Shown piece after piece: positions 24,111 to 37,024 of a DNA stretch of 64,000 nucleotides. The position numbers and the translations under genes were made by a program. The notes under the pieces are model-generated. The model ran no database searches. It was not told the DNA's origin and saw nothing but the letters and a program-made list of their open reading frames with translations. The stretch lies in assembly GCA_024663395.1 (NCBI GenBank), contig JANFAH010000002.1, forward strand, positions 5,394,001-5,458,000. Direction: 5' to 3'. Source of the DNA: Pisolithus tinctorius. Lineage: Eukaryota > Basidiomycota > Agaricomycetes > Boletales > Pisolithaceae. Each line of letters begins with the position of its first letter. The stretch's first letter is position 1.

Positions 24111-26129
24111 ATCTGCCCACCCCCCCTCATGCCCTTTGGAGTTTCTCCCCACAAATCCCCACAGTTTATTTTCATCACTCCTCTGAATTTTATGGAATTA
24201 CATAAGCCACAAAAAGCGCAGCCACTACTCCCAGAAACATGTCCTCATTTGGCATGTGCCTGATATCCAACATTCCCACACACTGCCCTCATTGTCCCCA
24301 GCCTCCCCTTTCTTTCTGGGCTCTGTCCCTTCACTGTAGGCATTGTATAAGATAGTTACATGTACTATAAGTCCATTAGACCATCAATGAATGCTTTTCT
24401 GCCCATCCTAATGGGCCTAAATAATTCCAATGTCTGATTGGGGCAAAACCAGAAAAAGCAATTGCTTTTTTGATATATTGGTCATATCTATCTATTTATT
24501 GTGTCCCCTTGAAGGGGCCATGTGTCCCTACAACATATCACAAGTTGATAGGCTGGGATGGCGTGCTTCAAGTGTAGTAAAACTGGCAATTATCTTAGGG
24601 GCTCAAACAAAAAAGTGTTCGCATTTTTGATATATTTGACATGGGCACTTGAAAAAGGAACTAGCTTTGAGGATGGTTCTGTACCTACAACATATCAACG
24701 GCTCATTATGTGGGGCAGACACCTTGAGGTGTTGTGCCATGATCTCTTCCTGCTGGTATTTAGGGGTTTCATCATGTGCTAGGCTGTTTACTGCTATTCT
24801 GACTATCTAGGCAGCACTGTAATACTGATTGGCAGTCACCACAACATTCCCAAGCTCATCCCTTCAGGGGAGAGCACTGGGGAACTGAAACAATCCTCCA
24901 GAGAGCGTGGGAAAAGGTGCAAAAAATTACGGAGACTTTCAAAACATATCAAAAACATGAAATTGCTCACCCCACACAAGGTATGACATCCAATGGATTG
25001 TAGTGCTGAGATTTTGTTCATATGATAGGACCTCCTGGGACTATATTAGACCCACTTGAGTATAACACAACTCAGAACTTCAGACTTGGTGTTAGTCTCC
25101 TACACCTTGAGTAGTCAAATGTATCCATTGAATGACAGGTCCTAGTTTATCAATTTTTGCATCTTTGGGTTTGAATGACTGATGAATATAATATGTTACA
25201 TGTATAAATATCCCATTACCAAGGGACACTCAGTACTACAATCCATTGGATGTCATACCTTGTGTGGGGTGAGCAATTTCATGTTTTTGATATGTTTTGA
25301 AAGTCTCCGTAATTTTTTGCACCTTTTCCCACGCTCTCTGGAGGATTGTTTCAGTTCCCCAGTGCTCTCCCCTGAAGGGATGAGCTTGGGAATGTTGTGG
25401 TGACTGCCAATCAGTATTACAGTGCTGCCTAGATAGTCAGAATAGCAGTAAACAGCCTAGCACATGATGAAACCCCTAAATACCAGCAGGAAGAGATCAT
25501 GGCACAACACCTCAAGGTGTCTGCCCCACATAATGAGCCGTTGATATGTTGTAGGTACAGAACCATCCTCAAAGCTAGTTCCTTTTTCAAGTGCCCATGT
25601 CAAATATATCAAAAATGCGAACACTTTTTTGTTTGAGCCCCTAAGATAATTGCCAGTTTTACTACACTTGAAGCACGCCATCCCAGCCTATCAACTTGTG
25701 ATATGTTGTAGGGACACATGGCCCCTTCAAGGGGACACAATAAATAGATAGATATGACCAATATATCAAAAAAGCAATTGCTTTTTCTGGTTTTGCCCCA
25801 ATCAGACATTGGAATTATTTAGGCCCATTAGGATGGGCAGAAAAGCATTCATTGATGGTCTAATGGACTTATAGTACATGTAACTATCTTATACAATGCC
25901 TACAGTGAAGGGACAGAGCCCAGAAAGAAAGGGGAGGCTGGGGACAATGAGGGCAGTGTGTGGGAATGTTGGATATCAGGCACATGCCAAATGAGGACAT
26001 GTTTCTGGGAGTAGTGGCTGCGCTTTTTGTGGCTTATGTAATTCCATAAAATTCAGAGGAGTGATGAAAATAAACTGTGGGGATTTGTGGGGAGAAACTC
26101 CAAAGGGCATGAGGGGGGGTGGGCAGATA

Positions 26130-28002
26130 TGATCTGGGTCATGGATATCAGCTGCAATTCATGTGGGAATGGTGTCCATGGAAAGCTGCTGTTCAGCAGG
26201 TGCTGGGGATACCATGTCCGCTCAATACAGATGGGCGGAAGGCTGGCAATAGTGTGATTAATGCCAAATACACCAAGGGTGCAGCTTGTGAGATCTGGGT
26301 CGCTCAAATCAGCTCTGATTCATGCCAGAATGGTTTCCATGGAAAGCCGCTGTTGAGCGGGTGCTGAGGATACCTCATCCGCTCAATACAAATGGGTGGA
26401 AGGCTGGCAATAGTCTAATTAATGGGACATACATCCAGGGTGCAGCATGTGAGGTCTGGGTCACTCAAATCAGCTCCGATTCATGCCAGACTGGTGTCCA
26501 TGGAAAGCCACTGTTGAGCGGGTGCTGCGGATACCTCATCCGCTCAATACAGATGGGTGGAAGGCTGGCAATAGTCTAATTAATGGGACATACATCCAGG
26601 GTGCAGCGTGTGAGGTCTGGGTCACTCAAATCAGCTCCGATTCATGCCAGACTGGTGTCCATGGAAAGCCGCTGTTGAGCGGGTGCTGCGGATACCTCAT
26701 CCGCTCAATACAGATGGGTGGAAGGCTGGCAATAGTCTAATTAATGGGACATACATCCAGGGTGCAGCGTGTGAGGTCTGGGTCACTCAAATCAGCTCCG
26801 ATTCATGCCAGACTGGTGTCCATGGAAAGCCGCTGTTGAGCGGGTGCTGCAGATACCTCATCCGCTCAATACAGATGGGCAGAAGGCTGGCAATAGTCTA
26901 ATTAATGGGACATACATCCAGGGTGCAGCTTGTGAGGTCTGGGTCACTCAAATCAGCTCCGATTCATGCCAGAATGGTGTCCATGGAAAGCTGCTGTTCA
27001 GCGGGTGCTGGGGATACCACATCCGCTCAATACAGATGAGCGGAAGGCTGGCAATAGTGTGATTAATGCCAAATACACCAAGGGTGCAGCTTGTGAGATC
27101 TGGGTCACTCAAATCAGCTCCAATTCATGCCAGACTGGTGTCCATGCAAAGCCACTGTTGAGCAGGTGCTGAGGATACCTCATCCGCTCAATACAGATGG
27201 GCGGAAGGCTGGAAATAGTCTAATTAATGGGACATACATCCTGGGTGCAGCTTGTCAGGTCTGGGACAGGTCTGAGATGCCCAAATCAGCTCCGATTCAT
27301 GCCAGAATGGTGTCCATGGAAAGTCGCTGTCGAGCGGGTGCTGAGGATACCTCATCCGCCTAATACAGATGGGCGGAAGGCTGGCAATAGTCTAATTAAT
27401 GGGACATACATCCTGGGTGCAGCTTGTGAGGTCTGGGTCACTCAAATCAGCTCCGATTCATGCCAGAATGGTGTCCATGGAAAGCTGCTGTTCAGCGGGT
27501 GCTGGGGATACCACATCCGCTCAATACAGATGAGCGGATGGCTGGCAATAGTGTGATTAATGCCAAATACACCAAGGGTGCAGCTTGTGAGGTCTGGGTC
27601 ACTCAAATCAGCTCCAATTCATGCCAGAATGGTTTCCATGGAAAGCCACTGTTGAGCAGGTGCCAGGGATGCTGCATCCGCTCAATACAGATGGGCGGAT
27701 GGCTGGCAATAGTCTGATTAATGCTAAATACCCCAAGGGTGCAGCTTGTGAGGTCTGGGTCACTCAAATTAGCTCCAATCCATGCCAGAATGGTGTCCAT
27801 GGCAAGCCAATATTGAGGGGGTGCTGGGGATGCCACATCCGCTCAATGTGGATGGGCGGATGGCTGGCAATAGTCCAATTAATGCCAAATACATCCAGAC
27901 TGCAGCTTGTGAGATCTGGGTCACTCAAATCATCTCCAATTCATGCCAGCATGGTGTCCATTGAAAGCCGCTGTTCAGTGGGTGCCAGGGATACCACATC
28001 CA
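26130..28002. repeat. 161-bp satellite, about 12 units, right arm of D
   Basis: Inverted counterpart of the left-arm satellite, with two fewer units. Between about 26320 and 26960, five almost identical units follow one another. The outermost units are the most diverged, as in the left arm. Confidence 0.88.
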
Positions 28003-29350
28003 TTAGTGACGGGCCCGTCTTTATGTTTCAACAGGGTACATCTTACTGGGGCTGGGCCTGCCCATATGCTGTGATAATATAAATAATACTACTGAAGGGC
28101 CCATCCATATGTTGTGATGCTATACATGAGATTACTGATGGGCCCGTCTTTATGTTTCATCCGAGGTACATCTTACTGTGGACGGGCCTGTCCATATGTT
28201 GTGACAATATAAATTATACTACTGAAGGGCCTGTCCATATGTCGTGATGCTATACATGAGATTACTGATGGGCCTGTCTTCATGTTTCATCAGAGGTACA
28301 TCTTACTGTGGACAGGCCCGTCCATATGTTGTGACTCTATTCAATGATACTAGTGACGGGCCCGTCTTTATGTTTTGACAGGGTACATCTTACTGGGGCC
28401 AGGCCCACCCATATGTTGTGACAATATAAATAATACTACTGAAGGGCCCGTCTTTATGTTTCATCAGAGGTACATCTTACTGTGGACAGGCCCGTCCATA
28501 TGTTGCAACAATATAAATAATACTACTGAAGGGCCCGCCCTTATGTTGTGACTCTATTAAATGATATTAATGACGGGCCCGTCTTTATGTTTTGACAGGG
28601 TACATCTTACTGGGGCCAGGCCCACCCATATGTTGTGACTCTATTAAATGATATTAATGACGGGCCCGTCTTTATGTTTTGACAGGGTACATCTTACTGG
28701 GGCCAGGCCCGCCCATATGTTGTGACAATATAAATAATACTACTGAAGGGCCCGTCTTTATGTTTCATCAGAGGTACATCTTACTGTGGACAGGCCTGTC
28801 CATATGTTGCAACAATATAAATAATACTACTGAAGGGCCCGCCCTTATGTTGTGACTCTATTAAATGATATTAATGACGGGCCCGTCTTTATGTTTCAAC
28901 AGCGGTACATCTTGCTATTGACAGGCCCGTCCATATGTTGTGACAGGGGTATGGCTTATGATGAACGGGCCCATTTATATGTTGCAACACCATAAATGAT
29001 ATTCCTCCCAGGCCCATCCTTATGTTGTGACCCTCTCCATGTTATGATAGGCAGGCCCGCCTTGATGTTGTGACAGGGGTGTAACCTACCAGGACAGGCC
29101 CGCCCACATCTTATAGCAGCTCAGTATTCTTAATTGGTCACAGGCCCGTCTAAATGTTTCAACATCCTTACCCACCACGGGCCCTCCCATATGTTGTGGT
29201 AATGCACTTACGGGCCCGTACATATGTTGCTCACACTTTAGTCCCTCGGGCCTGTCCATGTGTACTGGCTAATCTATTTAGGCGGGCCCATCTCAGGGTC
29301 TATATAAGTGTTGGTGTTTTGGCGCACAGGCTGCCCATGTGTTGTGACTA
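28003..29350. repeat. GGGCC-rich tandem block, right arm of D
   Basis: Mirror image of 20567-21914 with point differences. It ends at GCCCATGTGTTGTGACTA. Confidence 0.8.
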
Positions 29351-29536
29351 AATGGACTACATGGGGTCGCTGACTTCTTACTTGCCCGCATGCTAATTGC
29401 CTCCAGACAGACCGATGCGTTCATTTCTCGACGTTGGAACACGCTTTCGCCCACCTGTCCGTACATCATGACGCATTCCAGACAGCTCATCGACACTTTG
29501 CGAAAATTTTCTCCAAGGCTCTCACCAACCTGTACC

Positions 29537-30356
29537 ATGGCCAACTTGATATCGCTCCAGCTTCCTATCACACACCCTGGAACCTATCGTGTCAGCTTCA
29601 CGCCGCCAACATCTGGCGTTTTGGTATGTGATTCGTCCAATGATATCTATGATCTAGACTCATTCTTATTCTCTAAGACTCTCGAGATAACGACCGTACT
29701 TCCTGTCCAACGCGAACGTGCTCAAGTACAAACTGATCCCATGTTAGATGTCAAGCAGGATGCAGGTGAGCTCGTCACCAATAATATTTGTTATTTTTAC
29801 TACAATCTAGCCAATCTTTTCGACACAAGCTCCAGAACTCTCCAAGATCTTCAAGTCTCGGGACCACGGTGAACTTGAACCCATACGCACCTCTGACTGT
29901 GGCGAGAAATCTCTCACCTCGTCGCTCTTCAATACCCCGGTGAAAGCTACGTCGAACGACAGGGCTGGTAGGTCCAACAGTAATGCCTGTCTCAAGGTGC
30001 TGATGTTCGTTCCACTAGATGTTGATGACAGCGTTACTGAGCCGGAGAGCGAGGACGAGAACATCAAGACTGCTTTGGCCCATGTGCGGTTATTCATTCT
30101 CTCTGTCTGCTCATCCACCAACAGATTAACGCAGGGTGATGGCCTCGCAACGTTCCACCACCAATTACTATCATCACAACGATCGTCGTGCTCGCAAGAA
30201 TCGGTTAGCACCTTTGTTCTCATGAGGCGTATGGAAGCGCTATATGGAGATTTGTTGCCTCAGTTCACCCAGCTCGATACCCATTCCAAGCGTCCACATT
30301 CCCCCACTCCACCTGCATCGAAAACACCCAAACGGCTCAAGGGTGAAGGGAATTAA
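29537..30356 (+). CDS. hypothetical protein, 251 residues
   Basis: Two exons, 29537-29765 and 29830-30356, with a 64-nt intron, give 756 nt in phase. The start codon has good context (accATGGcc); an earlier in-frame ATG lies at 29468. I do not recognise a domain. There is an acidic stretch (DDSVTEPESEDENIKTA, about 30020) and a basic, Pro-rich C-terminus (KRPHSPTPPASKTPKRLKG) that resembles a nuclear localisation signal. It lies between foldback element D and the Tnp2 gene and could be host or transposon cargo. Confidence is moderate because no homologue family is evident. Confidence 0.5.
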
Positions 30357-30517
30357 TTGCACGCACTTATGTGTTGTAGATAAAAAGAACAAATACTTGA
30401 ATTGAGTTCACCGTAACCCAACAGATATTTTGTGACCTATAAGGTACATATATGCGTTGATGCCCGGCCACCGACTTAAGGTACACGCGTCTCTCTAACC
30501 ATCCCCAGCTCGGAGCC

Positions 30518-33500
30518 ATGCCCAAGGTTTGTCCGTGCAACTGCAAGAGTCACAACTGCAAGGGCAAACTAGTCGACTACGATACGAGACGTACGCATGA
30601 ACGCGCAGACCGGCGGGAGAGGACATCCGCTTCACAGACCATCCATCGTGGTTTGATCGTCCCCCATGTTTCGAGCAACCCACCCTCTCTCATCCGGCCT
30701 TATCCAACGAGGGGTGCTATTTTATCCCCCATATCGCATTTTCCAGATCCCCCCCCGAGCTCCGCTTCAGCTGTCGAGCAGGAAATGCTCGACCACGGTA
30801 CGCTTACTCAAGAAGATATTGATATACAGGTCTACGGCAGTGAGCTACCCAACCTAGGGCCCAACTTCCATTCTCCGCAATCCCTCCTCGCTGCTGCTGA
30901 CTATTATGAGGCATATAATGCAGTCACAGCGGCAGGTGCTCAGCCCCTGACCGCATATCATGCACATCACCTACCGCCTGACCCTGAGGGATGTGCCCTC
31001 GAGCGTGCAATGGATAACGCATTCACAGAGATCCAGCAGCAGGTGCCATCAGATGACCCACCCTCCCAGGGGCAGTTGGCAGAGTTGGATGACGAGATCC
31101 CGGACGTCGACTTCGAATTAGATGACAACGCAGATTTACCGGATGCCGTCAATCACCAAGAAGTGTCAGAAGATGTCCCAGATCCGTTTTGGACGGGCAA
31201 TAATCCAAGATCGGGCATTAGCTTCGAAGATCTATCGACGCTGCCGGTGTACCTTCTGGTTGTCTACATGATGACGACCTGGCTTCACCTGCAGTGGCAT
31301 CTCCCTCGTGCAGCATGCAACGCTGTCCTCGGCATCTTGTCATGCCTCATTCTCGCTCTGTGTCCTAGCCTCTCCCCGCCGTTCGTCACACTACCATCAG
31401 CCATGAAGGTCCTAGGTCTCGATCTTCAAGTTTATGAACTTCCTTGCTGTCCCTCGTGCCGTGAAGTGTATCCACCTGTTAGTTCACTCCACACACAAGA
31501 CGAATGCATTCCCTGTAATACGTCACTTTTTTTACCTGATCAGACGAAGCGTGGACTACTGCGTTCCAAGAAGGTTCCGTGCGTGAAATATCCTTATCTC
31601 TCCCTATCCGAACAAATACAGTCTATTTTAACTATCCCGGGTGTCGAGGACTTGTTAGATGAGTGGCGCACACGACCGCGCTCGCCCGGTCACTATTCGG
31701 ATATTTTCGATGGCGAAATATGCCGTGTCAAACTCAAGGCACCGGACGGAACCCTTTTTTTTGCTAATGGCCCCCACGATAAACACGGACCAAACGGGGA
31801 ACTTCGGATCGGCGTCAATTTGGGAATAGACTGGTGAGTCGACTTAACTGTGTGCAATGTGCACATGCATGCGTCTGCTTATCGTACCCAATAGGTTCTC
31901 CTATATTCGCAGTAATATAGCGCCATCCCATTCATCATGTCCAACATCGTTTTCGATATGTAATCTGCCACCTGAATACAGGTAAGTCCCGAACGTCCAG
32001 CAAGACACCCGCTTAATTGTTTCATCCTTGAGGTATCGCACATCAAACCTTCTTCTTACAAGTATATTGCCGGGCCCCAAGGAGCAGAGCCCTGATGAAA
32101 TCCAACGCTTCCTCAGGCCGATCGTGTCCGATTTATTACGTCTCTGGAAAGAGGGCATCCGGGTCCCAACACCATCATGCCCTAATGGTATGTAATTTCA
32201 CACCTGTCGTTATCGATATCGACCTATTAATGAACTCGCTGACCAATATGACAGGTCGTTTGGTTCGTGTCGTCCTCGTTGCGGTTGTCTGCGATAAACC
32301 AGCTGCCCACAAGATTGGCGGCTTCGGGTCGCACTCCCACACTCACTTTTGCCATAACTGTTGGATCTGTCAGAACGACAAGGACAAAAAAGAGGCCTTC
32401 GTTCGGGACGGTTTGTTTTTATTTGTCGCCTTCCTCCCAATGACTCGAGAACTCGTTTCAGCGTTCAGACTTCAGACAGACAAGGAGCACCGTGACCTTG
32501 GGGAGAAATACCGCTTGTTGACCACAGCCGCTGCACGCAAGAAATTTGTCAAGGAATTCGCAACACGGTTTACCGAGCTTTCACGCCTTCCCTATTTCGA
32601 TCTCGTCAATCAGATCATTATCGACCCTATGCATAACCTCTTTCTTGGTACGTGTTCGTGCAAGTACTGTTTACTCAGCTGACCGTATCGTTTGATGGCT
32701 TCTAGGTCTCGTTAAGACGCATTTCTACAATATCTGGGTACAGGGAAAAATCCTACGACCAAACCATGAACTCCGCATATTCCACGACCTTCTCGCCGAT
32801 GTAGGTGACTGTTTTACTGCAGTTAACGTTACTCTCATTGACATTTCTAGTTCGAAATTCCAAGTTCCTGTGGAAAGCTTCCTACGGACATAGGTGTACC
32901 AGCTGGCGGCTCTTTGACCGCCGACCAGTGGTTACTACTCGCAACTGTTTATGGCCCGATTGCAGTAAGTCATCCGCCAATGCAGGGCGTATGTGTAATC
33001 TAACAAAAGCAGATACCACAGCTATGGACCGTTGGCCTGGCAAATGCACAACAAGATGGCTCTCTTGCTGACCGTGTGGCACTGATCGCCAAACAGGAAT
33101 CCGAGAAAAAATCCAAGGAGGCGAAGAAACAGTCAGATGCTCAGGCACTCGAAGATGCGCGTTCTCGAGGAAGAGAGGCTGTTGCTGCTGAGAAGGCTTG
33201 CATAACCGCAGAGAAAGCCACTGCCGAGGAGGCCAAAAAGATGGAGAAAGTTAGACTCGCAGCGGAGAAGAAGGCCAAAAAGGCTCGAGATGCTGAGCTC
33301 AGGCGGGTGAGTGAGGTTCCGTTTTTTTTTGCTGTTCTCTAGTCACAACGTGTGGGATTACAGCTTGCAAAATCGAAAGCAAACACAAGTCACATCCCTG
33401 GGGAGGGCGTCGCGGACACAACCATGGCAGACGCGCCAGATGAGAACCAACAAGATGACATAGACGGCAAATGCATTCTTCACCCCGATGATCCCCCCAA

Positions 33501-34791
33501 TTTCCTCAAGCTATGTGCCGCCATCCGCCTGTTAATCGGGAACTCGATCAGCGATCAGGAGATTTCAGCCGCAGATGCATATCTGCGGGAGTATTGCACA
33601 GAGCTCATCCAAGTAAGTTTTCGTGTCATGGCAGATGTTCACTGCTGACATTCGACTAGCTGTACGGCTCGGGGTGCTTGAAACCGAACCATCACTATGC
33701 AACGCACACGGCTCGATACGTTCGTAACTTTGGTCCACTAAGCGGGTTTTGGACGTTTCTTTTCGAGCGCCTTAACAAGATCCTCAAATCATTCAAGACA
33801 AACAATCACGGTGACGGAGAATTGGAGACGACGTTTTTCAATGAGTTTCATAGGATGTGCCAGTCGAGCCGATTGGTAAGTAGCAGCTCATATGTTTGAT
33901 TTTCTAATGCTTTGTGCAGGTATACTCTCTCCGACGAAGACCTGAGGGTTCTTTGGGACGCAAAGTATCCGAAATTATGCTGAAGGCCTCTGTCGAGGAG
34001 CGGGGAACTGTTGCAGCACTGGCTGCACTTTCAAACGACCTTAATGAAGCACATGGTGAAGGTACGTATGCAGTGATACTTTCAATTTCTAATGGGCGTT
34101 GATTGCTCCAACTTGAAACAGGTCTGACCTATGGCCTGAGTCCCCGCCGACACCTCAAGCCCTTGCCTCATGAAACATACGAAGCCTTAGCCCACACCAT
34201 ATGTTTACGGACACCAGAAACCCCCGTCCATTGCCAGCATCGCCGCCCAGTTGTCGCGCATAGTATCCCCCTGGATCGTACAGCTACTTTCTTCGACTAT
34301 GTGATTGTGGGCGGTAGGAGGTATCACACTTCACGAACCTTGGGATCAAGAAACTCGTCGCTTGTTCACGTCGCAATCCCGCAGAGAAATGGACAGCCAC
34401 CAGTGGACGCTTACGGTGAACTGCTCGAGATATTCCGCTTTAACCAGGACATTCATTTCCAGGGCGAGTCTATGTATTTCCTTCGTGCACGATGGTTCAA
34501 GCGTTGGAACGGTGATCGAGAAGACATGTGGGTAACAAGGTAGGTACAACTAATCACCTATTTGTTTCCTGCTTACATTCCAATCTACGCAGCGAACTAT
34601 GCACGGGCGTGCGTTTGTGGGAGCTCAGGGAATATGTCAGTGCAGATACTCTGCTGCCCACGCTCATCGACCCGACCTGGATTCTCAATCACGTATCCCT
34701 CAAGACGGTAACAGTTGGCATTGATCGCAAGAAAGTATGGGCCACCGTTGATTTGGTGAAGGTACGCCGCTGGTTTGACAGGAATATATAG
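30518..34791 (+). CDS. Tnp2-type (CACTA/Plavaka-like) transposase, apparently intact
   Basis: Thirteen exons (30518-31833, 31895-31981, 32033-32187, 32255-32410, 32462-32647, 32706-32800, 32851-32964, 33013-33306, 33364-33612, 33660-33875, 33920-34061, 34122-34539, 34593-34791) sum to 3627 nt and 1208 residues with every phase correct. N-terminal CPCNCKSHNC; a Cys-x2-Cys zinc ribbon near 31445-31520; the transposase core GVNLGIDWFSYIRS, RYRTSNLLLTSILPGPKEQ, DKPAAHKIGGFGSHSH, SRLPYFDLVNQIIIDPMHN and GGSLTADQWLL; then HHYATHTARYVRNFGP. An Ala/Lys/Glu-rich helical segment of about 70 residues is inserted at 33085-33306. It encodes the enzyme that cuts and joins the element's ends. The convergent partner gene follows at 34889. 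Confidence 0.95.
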
Positions 34792-34888
34792 CAGATTAGC
34801 TAACGTGCAATATTAGAAGTAGGGAAGTGGGACAGACGTACATCCATCGTATTTCAAGAAAGGAGGATCATTTGTACTTTCTACAAGG

Positions 34889-37024
34889 TCAGATATCGTC
34901 GTTGTCGTTAGCGAGTTCTGCAGCCAATTCAGCAAGATATTTTGTGTCGCCGTCACTCAATTCGCCCTCCTTGGCACGTGAGTAGAACCCCTTCAGCCAG
35001 TCCATACCATCTATGACCTGCTGACTTGGATGTGCAGTAAGCCAGGCATCGTTTATCATCGTCTTGAAAGGTATCGTCGGTGTAGCCTTGTTGGAGTGAG
35101 GAGGCCTGTCCTCCAATTTGGACGGATTAGGGTCAAAGCTCGGTGTGAAGTTGTCCCATTTCTTCGTGGTTTTGCGACGTTTTTTGACAGGCTCGCTTGT
35201 GGGATGATCCATGCCGGAGACGCCCTCGCTTCCTTCTCGCTGTTGCTTGTGTATGGAGTCGAGGATATGAAGAAATGCAACATACTGCGAACGCCGCAAG
35301 TAAACATGCGATCTCGACCATCCGTAACGCACAGGTGAACAGGACTTACATCGAGCGACCGCCAAGTCAACCCAACCCTTTTCCACGCTTTGGGAGGTAC
35401 GTCCTGCTCCCTTCGTCGCCTGTTGGAGTCCGGACTCCAACCCTCTTCACCAGCAGAATAATGATCAGAACCAAAGGCAGAATCAAGCATGGCGTCTGCC
35501 CCTTGGACATCGTATTTCCTTTCGAATTCGCTCACGGCTTCTCGTCGACGATCAGTCAGCTTAATGTGCGTATGTCAGCCCAATTTGTCGCATTTCTAAG
35601 TGCTTATGCCCGGATACCTGTGACCGCCTAGTTCGATGACGCTTTTCCCTAAGTCTTCCATCAACCTTCTCCTGCTTCGTTGGATCGGCAGCAGCACAAA
35701 TTTCGGACGCGAGTGTCCTCCAGTATTGCTTCGCCATCGTCTTGACAGTAGAAGAGACGTGATCGTCATCTTCCAGCTCCCCTTTGCTCTGGGCACGTTT
35801 GGCCTGGTCGGAAAGTCAGTAAGTAGCCTACCATCTTGACCGTTGAACTGACCATTTCCTCTTGCATGATGGCATCCACCACGGCCCCAAGGAACCTTTG
35901 GTTGACTGTGTTGTCAACATGCTCAGACCAGACAGGCCTCCAAACAGTGCGGCCTTCGATGTCCTCCGACTCCCTCTGGTCAGGAAGCCCGTTTATGTGT
36001 TTGCTCATCGTTGACAAACGATCTTCCGCGTTCAACCTCTCGACGCCGCACATTTCTAGCATCTTACTATGAAGTATAGGCTATTTATCGAGTCACTCAA
36101 AAACTTTCTTAATGCAACACGATCCGTTAAACTAACCTTTAATTTAGGATGTTGATTCGATATATTTTTTGCGGCACCTGCTGTCTTGGTCTGCTTGCTG
36201 GAGAACGTCGAGAGTTCCTCTCGGAGCTCAGAAATGGCAGCCTCGTTCTTGTCGACGCGCTGAGTAAGTCCTTGTCGGGTTTCTATGTTCATGGCATGTA
36301 GTTCCAATAATTGTATACTCATCTTCTTGATTTCTTCAGCTAGAAGCTGCACTGGGACCATGCCCGATGGTGACGGAAGAGTGCTTTGCGATCGTGCGTC
36401 AAGATGTCCATGTCCGTTGAAGAACGCAGTGGGACCCTGAGTAGACTGGCGAGGTACGCCATATCCTAACTGATAGTCATTCGTTGATGAGGCTACAGAT
36501 TGCGATTGCGACATTAGTTCGCCATAAGACGCAGCCCCACTATGCAGGCCCATCATGGGAGAAGGGGTAACGCAGTCGGTGCTGTGAAGTCTGGGTAAGT
36601 ACCAGGTTCATGAGTGGATACTAGGCGTTTACCCGAACGGATCCTCTTGTTGCCGTGGGTCTCCATACATAGACCGACCTGGAAGTTTGTCCGCAAATGA
36701 TGATGGGCGTTGACCTGCACCTTCTTGCCCTCCCATTACATGGGACTATCAAGATATAGTGAGTATTGTGTGCATTCTCCGGCCGTCGCTCCTTATCGTG
36801 CTCACTGGTGGTTTGTTTAGCATGCGACTGAACATGAACTCATTTCCGAACGCGTTCTCTTGGATGCCTTGGGACTCCGTCGCCGCGTTATATGGCCGCT
36901 CGCCGTGCCTACGTTCCAAGAAAGAGGCACCTGAACCCGCAGACATCCGGCGGTCGAAATTCAGTTCTACGCTCGTGTTCCGGGACCGCTCGTTGGCGCC
37001 ACGGTCAGAGGACGTTGGGAACAT
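34889..37024 (-). CDS. partner protein of the Tnp2 transposon, coiled coil
   Basis: Seven exons (complement of 34889-35284, 35350-35559, 35618-35803, 35853-36080, 36137-36590, 36633-36745, 36806-37024) give 1806 nt and 601 residues, all in phase. The N-terminus is low complexity. A probable coiled coil lies near 36200-36350 (LAEEIKKMSIQLLELHAMN, then RVDKNEAAISELREELSTF). Basic blocks RREKRHRTRR-like near 35625 and VKKRRKTTKK near 35180 could be nuclear signals. The C-terminus is acidic (LANDNDDI). It converges on the transposase gene with 97 bp between stop codons. Many CACTA-type elements encode a second, DNA-binding or regulatory protein, and that role is inferred from position only. Confidence 0.88.

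Larger units (their letters stand above)
20567..29350. mobile_element. 8.8-kb palindromic foldback element D
   Basis: A giant inverted repeat: left arm 20567-25010, loop 25011-25228, right arm 25229-29350. Ends are TAGTCACAACACATGGGC and its exact complement. Coordinates of mirrored positions add up to 49917 in the outer arms and 50239 in the inner arms. The left arm is therefore longer by 322 bp, exactly two 161-bp units. Each arm has an outer GGGCC-rich tandem block, a 161-bp satellite and an inner core of about 900 bp. No transposase frame was seen. Scattered point differences separate the arms. No target duplication was found. The core and loop are homologous to those of element C (46609-49885). 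Confidence 0.85.

Noticed and set aside
21835..24120. Many overlapping frames of 60-153 residues in the satellite (and mirrored at 26119-28082) as a repeat protein family
   Set aside because: The unit is 161 bp, not a multiple of three, so each frame shifts from unit to unit and soon stops. The peptides follow from the DNA repeat, and no start, intron or domain logic supports translation.
21915..28002. CRISPR-like array
   Set aside because: Units are 161 bp and contiguous without unique spacers, in a eukaryotic context; it is a satellite.
20567..29350. Assembly artefact producing a false palindrome
   Set aside because: The arms differ by point changes and by two whole repeat units, and element C is a second, independent palindrome with target duplication. 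Not excluded absolutely without reads.
20567..29350. 6-bp target duplication for element D like those of A-C
   Set aside because: Sequences next to the ends (cacact on the left, aatgga on the right) do not match, and the ends themselves differ from the TATGGAAAGCC family.
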